Source of the DNA: an uncultured Alphaproteobacteria bacterium
GTDB taxonomy: Bacteria; Pseudomonadota; Alphaproteobacteria; UBA6615
DNA length: 64,000 nt
Direction: 5' to 3'
Assembly (NCBI GenBank): GCA_943787745.1
Contig: CALSNJ010000002.1
Location: forward strand, 1 to 64,000
In this document: piece by piece, positions 1 through 9,244 of the stretch
Position numbering within the stretch: position 1 is the first letter of the stretch
Layout of the letters: each line of letters begins with the position of its first letter
Position numbers and translations under genes: made by a program
Notes under the pieces: model-generated
What the model saw: the letters and a program-made list of their open reading frames with translations, nothing else
The model's database searches: none
Told to the model about the DNA's origin: nothing

Positions 1-33
1 GTAGGGCGCCTTCGCCGGTAACGGGTCCCTGTC

Positions 34-471
34 GTGAGCGACATCGCGGTTTACGCCGGGCTCTTTGGGGTTTCGTTTCTGGCGGCGACGATTCTACCAG
101 CGCAGTCGGAGCTTGGCCTTGCCGGCTTGCTTGTCGCGGGTGATTACAATCTGTGGCTGCTGATCGGCATCGCGAGTGCGGGGAATACGCTGGGCGCGGT
201 CGTCAACTGGGGCCTGGGCCGCGGCATCGAGCGGCTGCACGACAAGAAATGGTTTCCGGCATCGGCCGAACAGCTCAACCGCGCCACGAACTGGTATCGA
301 AAATATGGCCGCTGGAGCCTTCTTCTGAGTTGGGTCCCGATTGTCGGCGACCCACTCACGCTGGCGGCCGGCGTTCTGCGTGAGCCGCTTTGGTCGTTCG
401 TGTTGCTCGTCGGGATCGCCAAAACGGCGCGTTACCTGACGGTCGCCGCCATCGCCTTGAGCGTGTTCTGA
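34..471 (+). CDS. YqaA/DedA-like (VTT/SNARE-associated) small membrane protein
   Basis: 145-aa hydrophobic ORF; NWGLGRG...RYGRWSLLLSWVPIVGDPLTLAAGVLR motif typical of the YqaA/DedA family. Confidence 0.8.
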   Translation: MSDIAVYAGLFGVSFLAATILPAQSELGLAGLLVAGDYNLWLLIGIASAGNTLGAVVNWGLGRGIERLHDKKWFPASAEQLNRATNWYRKYGRWSLLLSWVPIVGDPLTLAAGVLREPLWSFVLLVGIAKTARYLTVAAIALSVF

Positions 472-529
472 CCGGAGCCCGGTATCCCGCAGCTCCCGGG
501 TCACTCGACGCGTGCACGCGGGCGCAGGG

Positions 530-1430
530 CTACTTCGTCCCGATCAGCTCCATCGAGACCTTCCGCCCGAACAGCTTCTCGGCGTTCTTGTAGGCGATCT
601 TTTCGGCCACCTCGCGCGGGAGCTTGGACAGCCAGGCGCGGTTTGACGTCATGATGCCGGTGTAGCGGTCCCACTGGGCGTTGATCCAGGTGTCGCTGCC
701 GACCATCAGCCGGTCCTGAAAATCGAAAATCACCTTTTTCCATTCCGGATCGAGGTCCGCATCGCCGTAGCCCAGGATGGCGCTTTCGCGCAGGGAGGTG
801 TCGGCGTAAGAGGCCGGGAATTTCGGCCATCAGGGCGTGCACCGTCGTTGCCGGTTCACCGAGGCCGGCATGGGCCCAGATCATTTTGACCTCCGGGTCG
901 AGGCTATGGAGCCAGCGGATCGGTTCGGCGCCCGAATGAACGTGGAGCAGGATGTCCCGCGCCTTGGCCATGGCGATCACCTCGCGGAACAGCGGTTCGT
1001 CGCTGGTGTCGAGATTGTGGATGTGGAACTCGCCGATGCCCTGATGGGGGTATTTCGCGAGCCGGCCACGCAAATAGTCTGCCATGCCGTCGGCCTTGGC
1101 CCAGTTCGAGGACCCGGCATCCCCATGATAGGGGCGCAGCTCGGGAACAATACGATTGGGCGCGAACTCCCACAGCTTGATGGTGCCTTCGTCGGGCGTG
1201 GACGACACAAGCGCCATTGCGACGCCGTTCTGATCCATAAGCGCGACAACGCTTTCGACCGGATAAGGCCCCCAGGCCGGCTCCTTGTAGTGCACATGAG
1301 CATCAAAGAGCGGGACATCCTTGATGGCATCACCGATGGGTTTTGCGTGTTCATGGGCCAGCGAGGGCAGTGTCATGGTGGCCAGAAGTACCAGGGTGGT
1401 GGCGAACAGGCGGGGGAATGTCCGGGTCAT
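530..1430 (-). pseudogene. Exported amidohydrolase-family (TIM-barrel) protein, frame-disrupted
   Basis: N-terminal part MTRTFPRLFATTLVLL...PLFDAHVHYKE...MIWAHAGLGEP is in one frame; the C-terminal part SYADTSLRESAILGYGDADLDPEWKKVIFDFQDRLMVGSDTW...IGTK continues in another frame from about 815. Confidence 0.7.
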
Positions 1431-1608
1431 GGGTGGTCCTTCGGAGATAAAAACGGGGCACCTTGCCCGCGGTGGTTTGGGGCCCGGGCATGGTAGCGCC
1501 GATGGCGCATCGCTGTGAATAAGTTGTCGCCTCGCCCGAATTGATTTCACCCCCGAAAATCGGCCACATTGGTGGAAATTCGAAAACACGAACAGGTGGG
1601 ACGAGTAG

Positions 1609-3417
1609 ATGCCAAAAACGTCAGTGCGCAAGCCAAAGAACAAAGCCAAAGACGGCTCATGGACCGAAATCCGCGACGGGATGCGGATCGACTGGGACCT
1701 GCCGATCGCGATGGCGGACGGAACCGTCCTGCGCGCCGATGTCTATCGCCCCAACAAGAAGGGCAAGTTCCCGGTCATCATGACCATGGGCCCCTATGGC
1801 AAGGGTCTGGCGTGGCAGGATGAGCTATACGCCACCACGTGGGAGCTGTTCACCGGCGACCACCCCGATGCCATCAAGGGATCGACCAACAAGTATCAGA
1901 GCTGGGAGACCGTGGATCCCGAACAATGGGTGCCAGACGGGTATGCCTGTGTGCGGGTCGACAGCCGTGGCGCGGCGCGTTCGGAAGGTTACATGGACCC
2001 GTGGTCGCCTCAGGAAACCGATGACTTCGTGGAGTGCATCGAATGGGCGGGAACGCGCGACTGGTCCAACGGAAAGGTCGGCCTGAACGGCATCTCCTAT
2101 TACGGGATGAACCAGTGGTGGGTGGCTGAACGTCAGCCCAAGCATCTGGCGGCCATGTGCGCCTGGGAGGGCGCGAATGATTATTACCGGGAGTTTTCTC
2201 GCCACGGCGGTATCCTGTGCACCTTCATCGACAGCTGGTACCGGATGCAGGTGCAGCCGGTGCAGTATGGCGTCGGCACGAAAGGCTATCGCAGCTGGGT
2301 CCACGGCGATCCCGTGGCCGGCCCGCCGACGTTTACTGCGGCGCAGTTGAAAAAGAACCGCACCGATATGGGCCATGACATCCGCTCGCGCGAGATGCTG
2401 GATGACTGGTATCAGCCGCGTCAGCCCGACCTCAAGAAGATCAAGGTACCATTGCTGTCCCCGGCCAGCTGGGGCGGGCAGGGGCTGCATCCGCGGGGCA
2501 ATTACGAGGGCTTCTATCAGGCCGGTTCGAAGGAGAAATGGCTCGAAGCCCATGGGCTTGAGCACTGGACCGAGTTCTACACCCCCTATGGCGTGCAGAT
2601 GCAGAAGCAGTTCTTCGGGCATTACCTGAAGGGTGAGAAGAACGGTTGGGAGAAAAAGCCACCGGTGCTTCTCAAGGTCCGCCATGTGGGCGAGAAATTT
2701 GTCGAGCGGACTGAGAACGAATGGCCGATCAAGCGCACCAAGTGGACGAAGAAATTCCTCGATACCGCTCATATGAGCCTTGAACCAAAAGCCCCGGCCA
2801 AGAAGGGCAAGATCACCTATGCGGGTATGGGAGACGGCGCGACGTTCTTCCTGCCGCCCATGGATGAAGATACCGAGATCACCGGCCCGCTGGCCTCAAA
2901 GCTGTTTGTCTCGTCCTCGACGGTGGATGCCGATCTGTTCCTCGTGGTCCGGCTGTTCACCCCGGATATGAAGGAAGTGACCTTCAAGGGGACTGTCGAT
3001 CCGCACACGCCGATCGCGCAGGGTTGGCTGCGGGCTTCGCACCGCAAGCTCGACAAGAAGATGTCCAAGCCGTGGCGTCCGTGGCACAGCCATGACGAAA
3101 AGCAACCCCTCAAGCCGGGCAGCATCTATGAACTGGATATCGAAATCTGGCCGACTTGCGTGGTTGTGCCCGCCGGATACCGGCTGGCATTGACGGTTCG
3201 CGGCAAGGATTATGTTTATTCCGGTGAGCCGCTGAACCTGTCGAACTTCGCCCATCCGCTTGATGGCTGCGGCCCCTTCCTGCATGACGATCCAAAGGAC
3301 CGCCCGAAGAAAATCTTTGGGGGTGATGTGACAGTCCACACCGGTCCGAACCATCCCAGCTACGTGATGCTGCCGGTGGTGCCGCCGAAATCGGCTGCAA
3401 AGAAGAAAAAGCAGTAG
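1609..3417 (+). CDS. CocE/NonD family hydrolase (X-Pro dipeptidyl-peptidase-like)
   Basis: 602 aa; ADVYRP...VRVDSRGAARSEG, NGKVGLNGISYYGMNQW (GxSYxG nucleophile region), C-terminal jelly-roll-like domain. Confidence 0.88.
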   Translation: MPKTSVRKPKNKAKDGSWTEIRDGMRIDWDLPIAMADGTVLRADVYRPNKKGKFPVIMTMGPYGKGLAWQDELYATTWELFTGDHPDAIKGSTNKYQSWETVDPEQWVPDGYACVRVDSRGAARSEGYMDPWSPQETDDFVECIEWAGTRDWSNGKVGLNGISYYGMNQWWVAERQPKHLAAMCAWEGANDYYREFSRHGGILCTFIDSWYRMQVQPVQYGVGTKGYRSWVHGDPVAGPPTFTAAQLKKNRTDMGHDIRSREMLDDWYQPRQPDLKKIKVPLLSPASWGGQGLHPRGNYEGFYQAGSKEKWLEAHGLEHWTEFYTPYGVQMQKQFFGHYLKGEKNGWEKKPPVLLKVRHVGEKFVERTENEWPIKRTKWTKKFLDTAHMSLEPKAPAKKGKITYAGMGDGATFFLPPMDEDTEITGPLASKLFVSSSTVDADLFLVVRLFTPDMKEVTFKGTVDPHTPIAQGWLRASHRKLDKKMSKPWRPWHSHDEKQPLKPGSIYELDIEIWPTCVVVPAGYRLALTVRGKDYVYSGEPLNLSNFAHPLDGCGPFLHDDPKDRPKKIFGGDVTVHTGPNHPSYVMLPVVPPKSAAKKKKQ

Positions 3418-3425
3418 GGCAGGTC

Positions 3426-3527
3426 AGCATCCTTCGAGACGGGCCTTCGGCCCTCCTCAGGATGAGGTTCGAGTACAATGCAGACCCTCATCCTGAGGAG
3501 GCGCAAAGCGCCGTCTCGAAGGATGCT
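3426..3527. repeat. REPIN-like inverted pair of 42-nt palindromic elements
   Basis: Arm 1 at 3426-3467 and arm 2 at 3486-3527 are reverse complements except for the central 9 nt (gccttcggc vs cgctttgcg), each of which is self-complementary. Confidence 0.9.
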
Positions 3528-3560
3528 TAGGATGGCTCCGTGCTCTCGGGACGGTGCGGG

Positions 3561-4247
3561 TCAGTCCACCCGCACCAACACCCGTCCATCGAGTGCGGTG
3601 AAGCCCAGATAGGTGTAGTTCACGCCATGGGCGGCGCAGAACTCGGCCCAGGCCTTGTGTTCGTGCTGCTTCCAGCTGGGATAGTTGAAATATTCGTCGA
3701 ACAGCACATGGGTGCCAGGCTGCAGCCGGTCGCCGATATTGTCGAGGATCGTGACCGTCGAACTGTAGAGATCGCAGTCGATATGGACGAAGCTGACGGG
3801 GCCTTCATGGGCCTGCATGAAGTCGGGCAGGCTGTCATCGAAATAGCCACGGACCAGCTGCACATTGGCGGGAACCTTCGGGATCGCCTTCTGCTTGAAC
3901 GCACCGGCGGTTTCCACATGGCCGGTCCAGTCCCCGGGCAGGCCGGAGAAGCTGTCAAAGCCATAGACGGTTTTTCCCGCGGGGGCGTGTGAGGCGATCT
4001 CGCGCAATGTGTTGCCGGTCGCCACACCGAACTCCAGAAACATGCCGTCGATGGAGGCGTTGCTGACGGCGTGTTCAACGATCTGCTGGTGTAGCTGGAA
4101 GATCTGGGCTTCGGCCATATGCGCCTGCACATAGTCGGCGGCTTCGTCGCGTGCGCGCAGTTGCAACTCATAGAGCAGGTTGCGCGAGTAGTACTTATAG
4201 AAGAACCGCTGGATGAGCCGTTCGGAAAGGGATCTGCTGATCTTCAT
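3561..4247 (-). CDS. TylF/MycF-family (macrocin O-methyltransferase-like) SAM methyltransferase
   Basis: 228 aa; FLEFGVATGNTLREIA, VYGFDSFSGLPGDWTG, VSFVHIDCDLYSST motifs. Confidence 0.85.
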   Translation of the reverse strand: MKISRSLSERLIQRFFYKYYSRNLLYELQLRARDEAADYVQAHMAEAQIFQLHQQIVEHAVSNASIDGMFLEFGVATGNTLREIASHAPAGKTVYGFDSFSGLPGDWTGHVETAGAFKQKAIPKVPANVQLVRGYFDDSLPDFMQAHEGPVSFVHIDCDLYSSTVTILDNIGDRLQPGTHVLFDEYFNYPSWKQHEHKAWAEFCAAHGVNYTYLGFTALDGRVLVRVD

Positions 4248-4369
4248 AAATGGAGCCTTGAGCTTCTCGTGAGCCGCGTCCCTCGCCGCCCTGCAGGAAC
4301 GGGCAAGATAACAGCGGCCATGGTTCGCGACAATTCTTACCGGCTGGATATTCGCGTGGTAAAGCAGGT

Positions 4370-5149
4370 ATGTGCAGATACCAGATTATTCGTTCGGGCA
4401 CGAATGTGCGGGCGGGGGGCCAAGTGACGACGTACACAAACGATTTGGGGCAGGTGGTCGGGTTTCCGATTCCGGACTGGACGCCGCCCGAAGGGCCCGC
4501 GCGCGAGGTTCTGGTGGGCCGTGTTTGCCGCGCTGAGCCGTTGCGAATTGAAGACCACGCCGAGGCCTTGTACCAGGCCTTCACGGTGGAGGGAGCTGAT
4601 GCGGGCTGGAGCTATCTGCCTTATGGGCCTTTCGACACGCGCGATGCATTCGACGACTGGATCCGTGCGACCTGCCTGTCGGACAATCCGCTGTTCTTCG
4701 CCTTTGTGGATGTGGCAACGGGCAAAGCGGTCGGGCTGGCCAGTTACCTCAATATCAACCGGGCCTACGGCACCATCGAGGTCGGCCATGTTCATTTTGC
4801 ACCGGTGATGCAGAGGTCCCGGATCGCGAGCGAGGCCATGTATCTGATGATGCGCCACGCGTTCGACGCGGGATACCGCCGTTATGAGTGGAAGTGCAAT
4901 ATGCTCAATGCGCCTTCCCAGGCCGCTGCCCAGCGTTTCGGATTTTCCTATGAGGGTATTTTCCGCCAGCACATGGTGGTGCGCGGAGAGAACCGCGATT
5001 CTGCTTGGTATGCCTGTATCGATGGGGAGTGGCCGGCCTTGAAAAGGGCCTTTGAAACCTGGCTGGATGATGCGAATTTTGATGCCGATGGCCGTCAAGT
5101 TCAAAGTCTGTCAAATCTGACGCGTCCCATACTTGTTGCAACTGACTGA
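4370..5149 (+). CDS. GNAT-family N-acetyltransferase (RimJ/RimL type); start could be GTG 4424
   Basis: ASYLNINRAYGTIEVGHVHFAP...EAMYLMMRHAFD.GYRRYEWKCNMLNAPSQAAAQRFGFSYEGIFRQH. Confidence 0.87.
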   Translation: MCRYQIIRSGTNVRAGGQVTTYTNDLGQVVGFPIPDWTPPEGPAREVLVGRVCRAEPLRIEDHAEALYQAFTVEGADAGWSYLPYGPFDTRDAFDDWIRATCLSDNPLFFAFVDVATGKAVGLASYLNINRAYGTIEVGHVHFAPVMQRSRIASEAMYLMMRHAFDAGYRRYEWKCNMLNAPSQAAAQRFGFSYEGIFRQHMVVRGENRDSAWYACIDGEWPALKRAFETWLDDANFDADGRQVQSLSNLTRPILVATD

Positions 5150-5159
5150 CGGCTGAAAA

Positions 5160-6362
5160 ATGAACGCATTCGAATCCAAAACGGCTCGTTGGAAGCTCGA
5201 CTACCCGACCATTGAAGATTTGCGCGTTCGTGCGCGCAAGCGAACACCGCGTTTTGCCTTCGACTATGTGGACGGGGCTGCCGGGGCGAGCGAGCACAAC
5301 ATGAAAACCAACGCGTCTGCCCTCGATGCGGTGGAGATCGTGCCGCGCTACGGGGTTGAGAACTACAAAGCCAACACCGAAACCGAGCTGTTTGGACACA
5401 CCTATTCAATTCCCGTTGGCATTGCCCCAATGGGTATTCCCAGTCTGGTGCGGCCCGGCGGCGAACTCGATTTCGCACGTGCTGCAAAAGCCCACAACAT
5501 CCCGCTTGTACTCGGTGGGGTCGCAGGTGCGACGGTTGAGGACTGCGCCAGGGAGGCACCGAACAATTTGTGGTTCCAGCTTTACCGGGTCGCCAAGGAC
5601 GAACTGGCGGTTAATCTGGACATGGCGCGTCGCGCGAAAGAGGCGGGTGTGAATGTGCTGGTGCTGACCCTGGATGTCCCGGCGCGCACCAAGCGGCCAC
5701 GTGAATTACGGGGACGCCTGATGATCCCATATCGGCACAGCGTCCAGACCGTGTCGGAGGTTCTCAAGCACCCCGTCTGGCTGGCGGCCTATTTCCGCCA
5801 TGGCATGGACGGCTTTGCCAACTACAAGCCTTATGCGGGTGACAATGCGACCATGAAGGAGGTCACGGCCTTTGTGCGCCGTGAATCCGGTGGGTCGTTT
5901 ACCTGGGATGAAGTGAAGAAATTCCGGGACGCGTGGCCCGGTGCGCTGGTCGTCAAGGGCCTGTTGCACCCCGGAGATGCCGAGATGGCTGTGGGCGCAG
6001 GCGCGGATGGCGTGGTCGTCTCCAACCACGGTGGCCGTCAGCTCGAAGCTGCGCCCCCGGCGATCGATGCGCTACCGGCAATCGTTGATGCGGTGGGTTC
6101 AAAATCGAAAGTGATGTTTGACAGCGGTGTGCGCAGCGGTATCGATGTCGTCCGCGCGATGGCACTGGGCGCCGACTTCGTGTTCTCCGGACGGCCATTC
6201 ATGTATGGGCTGGGAGCGCTTGCATCAGCGGGTCCGGGATTTGTCGCGGACTTCTTTGCCGAAGAGATTTCGGCAGCCCTGCGTCAGATCGGTACCCAGA
6301 CATTTGCCGAGGCCCGTGAGCTGACCATTCGTCATCCCGGGGCGCTGACCTTCGACGCTTAG
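5160..6362 (+). CDS. FMN-dependent alpha-hydroxy-acid dehydrogenase/oxidase (lactate dehydrogenase/glycolate oxidase family)
   Basis: FDYVDGAAG, PVGIAPMGIPSLVRPGGE, GVVVSNHGGRQLE, VMFDSGVRSGIDVVRAMALGADFVFSGRPFMYG. Confidence 0.92.
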   Translation: MNAFESKTARWKLDYPTIEDLRVRARKRTPRFAFDYVDGAAGASEHNMKTNASALDAVEIVPRYGVENYKANTETELFGHTYSIPVGIAPMGIPSLVRPGGELDFARAAKAHNIPLVLGGVAGATVEDCAREAPNNLWFQLYRVAKDELAVNLDMARRAKEAGVNVLVLTLDVPARTKRPRELRGRLMIPYRHSVQTVSEVLKHPVWLAAYFRHGMDGFANYKPYAGDNATMKEVTAFVRRESGGSFTWDEVKKFRDAWPGALVVKGLLHPGDAEMAVGAGADGVVVSNHGGRQLEAAPPAIDALPAIVDAVGSKSKVMFDSGVRSGIDVVRAMALGADFVFSGRPFMYGLGALASAGPGFVADFFAEEISAALRQIGTQTFAEARELTIRHPGALTFDA

Positions 6363-6398
6363 GCGGTCAGACAGCGCGCCCGGTTGAACGATGAACCG

Positions 6399-6737
6399 TT
6401 ACGAGCGGTCGTGATCCTGCATGTGCGCTGTGAACTCTTCACGGTCAATCATGCCGTCGCCGTTCGTGTCCATGCGGTTGAAGCCGCCCTGGCCGCGATT
6501 GGCATGCTCCCGGTCGTCGTCGTCATGGCGACCCTGCATGCGTTCGGAGCGGTCGTCATCATCGTCATATTTGTCATATCCGCGACCTTTGCCGGGGTAT
6601 CCCTTGTCATGCTCGGAATCAGACATTTGCATATGCGGGTGGTCATCTCGGTGATCACCGGACATTTTGCTGCCAGCCACGGCAGAGCCGGCGGCGAGGA
6701 GCGAAAGAATAGCTGCGGAAGCGAGTAGGGTTTTCAT
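6399..6737 (-). CDS. Secreted Asp/His-rich EF-hand protein
   Basis: Signal peptide MKTLLASAAILSLLAAGSAVAG, D/H-rich low-complexity middle, C-terminal EF-hand loop DTNGDGMIDREEF. Confidence 0.8.
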   Translation of the reverse strand: MKTLLASAAILSLLAAGSAVAGSKMSGDHRDDHPHMQMSDSEHDKGYPGKGRGYDKYDDDDDRSERMQGRHDDDDREHANRGQGGFNRMDTNGDGMIDREEFTAHMQDHDRS

Positions 6738-6816
6738 GATGCGTCTCCATGTAGCGCGTAGGCGTTGAACATAAGAGACATATAATATTAGGTATATCTA
6801 ATTATAAGGGGTCGAT

Positions 6817-7833
6817 TCAAAGTTTTTCGACATACCGATCGACGGCGTCCAGTTGTGCCTGTTTCTCGCGGTCGCTGAGAAACGATCCCGCAAAGGAGTT
6901 CTTCGCCAGCGTGATGATTTCGTCGGGTGACAGGCCGACAGCGTTGCTGACCGCGATGTAGTTGTCGTTAATGTACCCGCCAAAATAGGACGGGTCGTCC
7001 GAGTTCACGGTTGCGAGCAGACCCGCATCCAGGGCTCTCTTGATCGGGTGTGCGGCCAGATCGGGAATGCCTTTCAGGCGCAGATTCGAAAGCGGACACA
7101 TGGTCAGCGGTATCTTTTCGCGCGCCAGCCGCGCGACAAGCTGCGGATCATCAAGCGCATGGTTGCCGTGATCGACCCGGGAGACTTTCAGGATATCGAG
7201 CGCGTCTTTGACGTATGCCGCCGGACCTTCTTCACCGGCATGGGCAACAGCGAGGAAGCCTTCTTTGCGGGCAGCCTCATAGACCCGGGCGAATTTTTCG
7301 GGTGGGTTCCCGGCTTCTCCGGAATCCAGTCCGACGGCGTGGATATGGTCTTTGTGGCGGCAAGCGCAGGCCAGCGCATCGAAGGCCTGTTCCTCGGGCA
7401 AATGCCGCAGGAAGCACATGATCAGCTTTGACGTGATTCCCAATTCGCGCACGCCGGATTCCAGCGCGCTTAGAATGCCGCTGAGGACAGTTTCAAAAGC
7501 GATACCGCGATCTGTATGTGCCTGAGGGTCGAAGAAAATTTCCACATGGGTCACACCCTGATCAGCGACCTTATCGAGATAGGCGCGTGTGAGATCATGG
7601 AAATCCCGTTCTTCGATCAGGACCGACATGCCCGCGTAGTAGAGGTCGAGAAAGTCCTGCAGCCCATCAAACTCATAAGCCGCGTGAATTTCTTCAACTG
7701 AGGCATAGGGCAGTTCGATTCCGTTGCGCTGGGCCAGTGCCAGCATCATTTCTGGTTCCAGCGTGCCCTCGATGTGAAGATGTAGCTCCGCCTTGGGCAG
7801 ATGTTCAATCAGGGAGGCAATCGGATCGGTCAT
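6817..7833 (-). CDS. Adenosine deaminase superfamily; sequence resembles adenine deaminase type 2
   Basis: KAELHLHIEGTL, AHAGEEGP, VDHGNHALDDPQLVARL, PLTMCPLSNLRL, NSDDPSYFGGY; start at MTDPIASL (7833). Confidence 0.88.
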   Translation of the reverse strand: MTDPIASLIEHLPKAELHLHIEGTLEPEMMLALAQRNGIELPYASVEEIHAAYEFDGLQDFLDLYYAGMSVLIEERDFHDLTRAYLDKVADQGVTHVEIFFDPQAHTDRGIAFETVLSGILSALESGVRELGITSKLIMCFLRHLPEEQAFDALACACRHKDHIHAVGLDSGEAGNPPEKFARVYEAARKEGFLAVAHAGEEGPAAYVKDALDILKVSRVDHGNHALDDPQLVARLAREKIPLTMCPLSNLRLKGIPDLAAHPIKRALDAGLLATVNSDDPSYFGGYINDNYIAVSNAVGLSPDEIITLAKNSFAGSFLSDREKQAQLDAVDRYVEKL

Positions 7834-8056
7834 GGCGTGTTTCGTCAGTTGTGGGTGACGGAGTTCAAGTCCTGAATGTATCACATCACGCCTGCTGTTG
7901 ATGGACCGGGCTGCCTTGGCCGTGTCACGAGATCACGAGAGCGTGAAAGATGTTTACCGTGGACTGGAGCTTCCTTATCTAGTGGTGCATAGCAGTTCGA
8001 GAGATTTTACCGTTGGTGGCCGGTCGCGCCGCCGCTTTGAAGGTGGAGAGGTCAAT

Positions 8057-8545
8057 ATGTCCAAGAACGCACTGACCCGAAGGACTGTCCTTGCCACAGG
8101 TGTCGCTGCCGTGATGACAGGTGCGTCAGGACTGCTGGTGCCGGCCCGCGCCAACGGGCTCGCGCCAACACGCACAATGCGCGGAGGCGCCAATAACTAT
8201 CTTCCCAATGCGCCGATCGTCGAACGGATTGGGGGCGGTGGTTTCTGGATGACGGGAACCGTGCGCCGTGCGGGCGATGGCACGCCCCTCCCTGGACAAC
8301 GCATTCAGATTTGGGCGCATACGACCGAAGGTCATGAACGTGACGCGCACAGCCACGGCGCAACCCTGACAGATGCGAATGGAGAATTCCGTCTGGAGAT
8401 GCCGCAAATCGTTCCGGCTTTCGGCCAGGCGCACGGCCATCTCGCCTATGACAGCGAAGATTTTAAAACCGTGTTCCTGCGCCCGGTCATGGCGAGTTCC
8501 AGCGATACGACCCTGCATGCCGACTTTGTACTTCTGCCAGTCTGA
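8057..8545 (+). CDS. Tat-exported intradiol-ring-cleavage-dioxygenase-like protein
   Basis: Twin-arginine leader MSKNALTRRTVLATGVAAVMTGASGLLVPARA; GTVRRADGTPLPGQRIQIW.H...DANGEFRLEMP.IVPAFGQAHGHLAY fold with an HGH pair. Confidence 0.65.
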   Translation: MSKNALTRRTVLATGVAAVMTGASGLLVPARANGLAPTRTMRGGANNYLPNAPIVERIGGGGFWMTGTVRRAGDGTPLPGQRIQIWAHTTEGHERDAHSHGATLTDANGEFRLEMPQIVPAFGQAHGHLAYDSEDFKTVFLRPVMASSSDTTLHADFVLLPV

Positions 8546-8550
8546 CCGCG

Positions 8551-9183
8551 ATGAATAAGACAGACCGGCGCCGGGTTTCCGGGCCGCTGATCTGGGCTGC
8601 TCTCCTGATCGCTGTCGCTGTGCCGATTACCGCTGCAGCGTTCAGCCCGCTGCTGGCCTGGCGGGAGCCGATCTACATTATCGCCGGGTTCGCCGGAATT
8701 CTGGGCATGGGGCTGCTGCTTTTTCAGCCGATCCTGGCCGGCGGCTATATTCCCGAATTGTCTACCCGAAGCCACCGGCGATTGCATCGCTGGGTTGGTT
8801 CGACGCTGGTTTTGGCGGTGGTGGTCCATGTCGGGGGGCTCTGGATCACGAGCCCGCCGGACGTGCTGGACGCCCTTCTGTTTCGCTCGGCAACGTCCTT
8901 CTCCGTCTGGGGCGTAATCGCCATGTGGGCAGTGTTTGGTGCGGCGCTCTTCGCCCTGACCCTGCGGCGGCTGCGTCTGAAATGGTGGGTCTGGCGCCTC
9001 GGTCATACCTCACTGGCGGCGATTACCGTCGTGGGCACGATCATCCATGTGCTGCTGATCGAGGGGACAATGGAGCCGGTCACGAAGGTGCTGCTCTGTA
9101 TCCTTGTCTTTGCGGCGGTCGGGAAAGTGCTGATCGATTTGCGTGTCTGGACGACCCAGACCCGCCGAAAGCTGAAATCCTAG
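8551..9183 (+). CDS. Ferric-reductase-like transmembrane protein
   Basis: Several TM segments with spaced His: STRSHRRLHRWVGSTLVLAVVVHVGGLW, WWVWRLGHTSLAAITVVGTIIHVLL; 5 nt downstream of the preceding ORF. Confidence 0.7.
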   Translation: MNKTDRRRVSGPLIWAALLIAVAVPITAAAFSPLLAWREPIYIIAGFAGILGMGLLLFQPILAGGYIPELSTRSHRRLHRWVGSTLVLAVVVHVGGLWITSPPDVLDALLFRSATSFSVWGVIAMWAVFGAALFALTLRRLRLKWWVWRLGHTSLAAITVVGTIIHVLLIEGTMEPVTKVLLCILVFAAVGKVLIDLRVWTTQTRRKLKS

Positions 9184-9244
9184 TTTCTGCGCGACTGAAT
9201 TCTTCGGCTTAATTTTTTTTAGAAAATGACGTAAGACGGCGCCT

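Noticed and set aside
1825-2772. 315-aa ORF antisense to the CocE/NonD hydrolase
   Set aside because: Compositional shadow of the true gene; no recognisable domain
9210-9230. TTAA-T7-TAGA as a CtrA box upstream of dusA
   Set aside because: Second half-site does not match TTAA(C); a T-run makes chance matches likely
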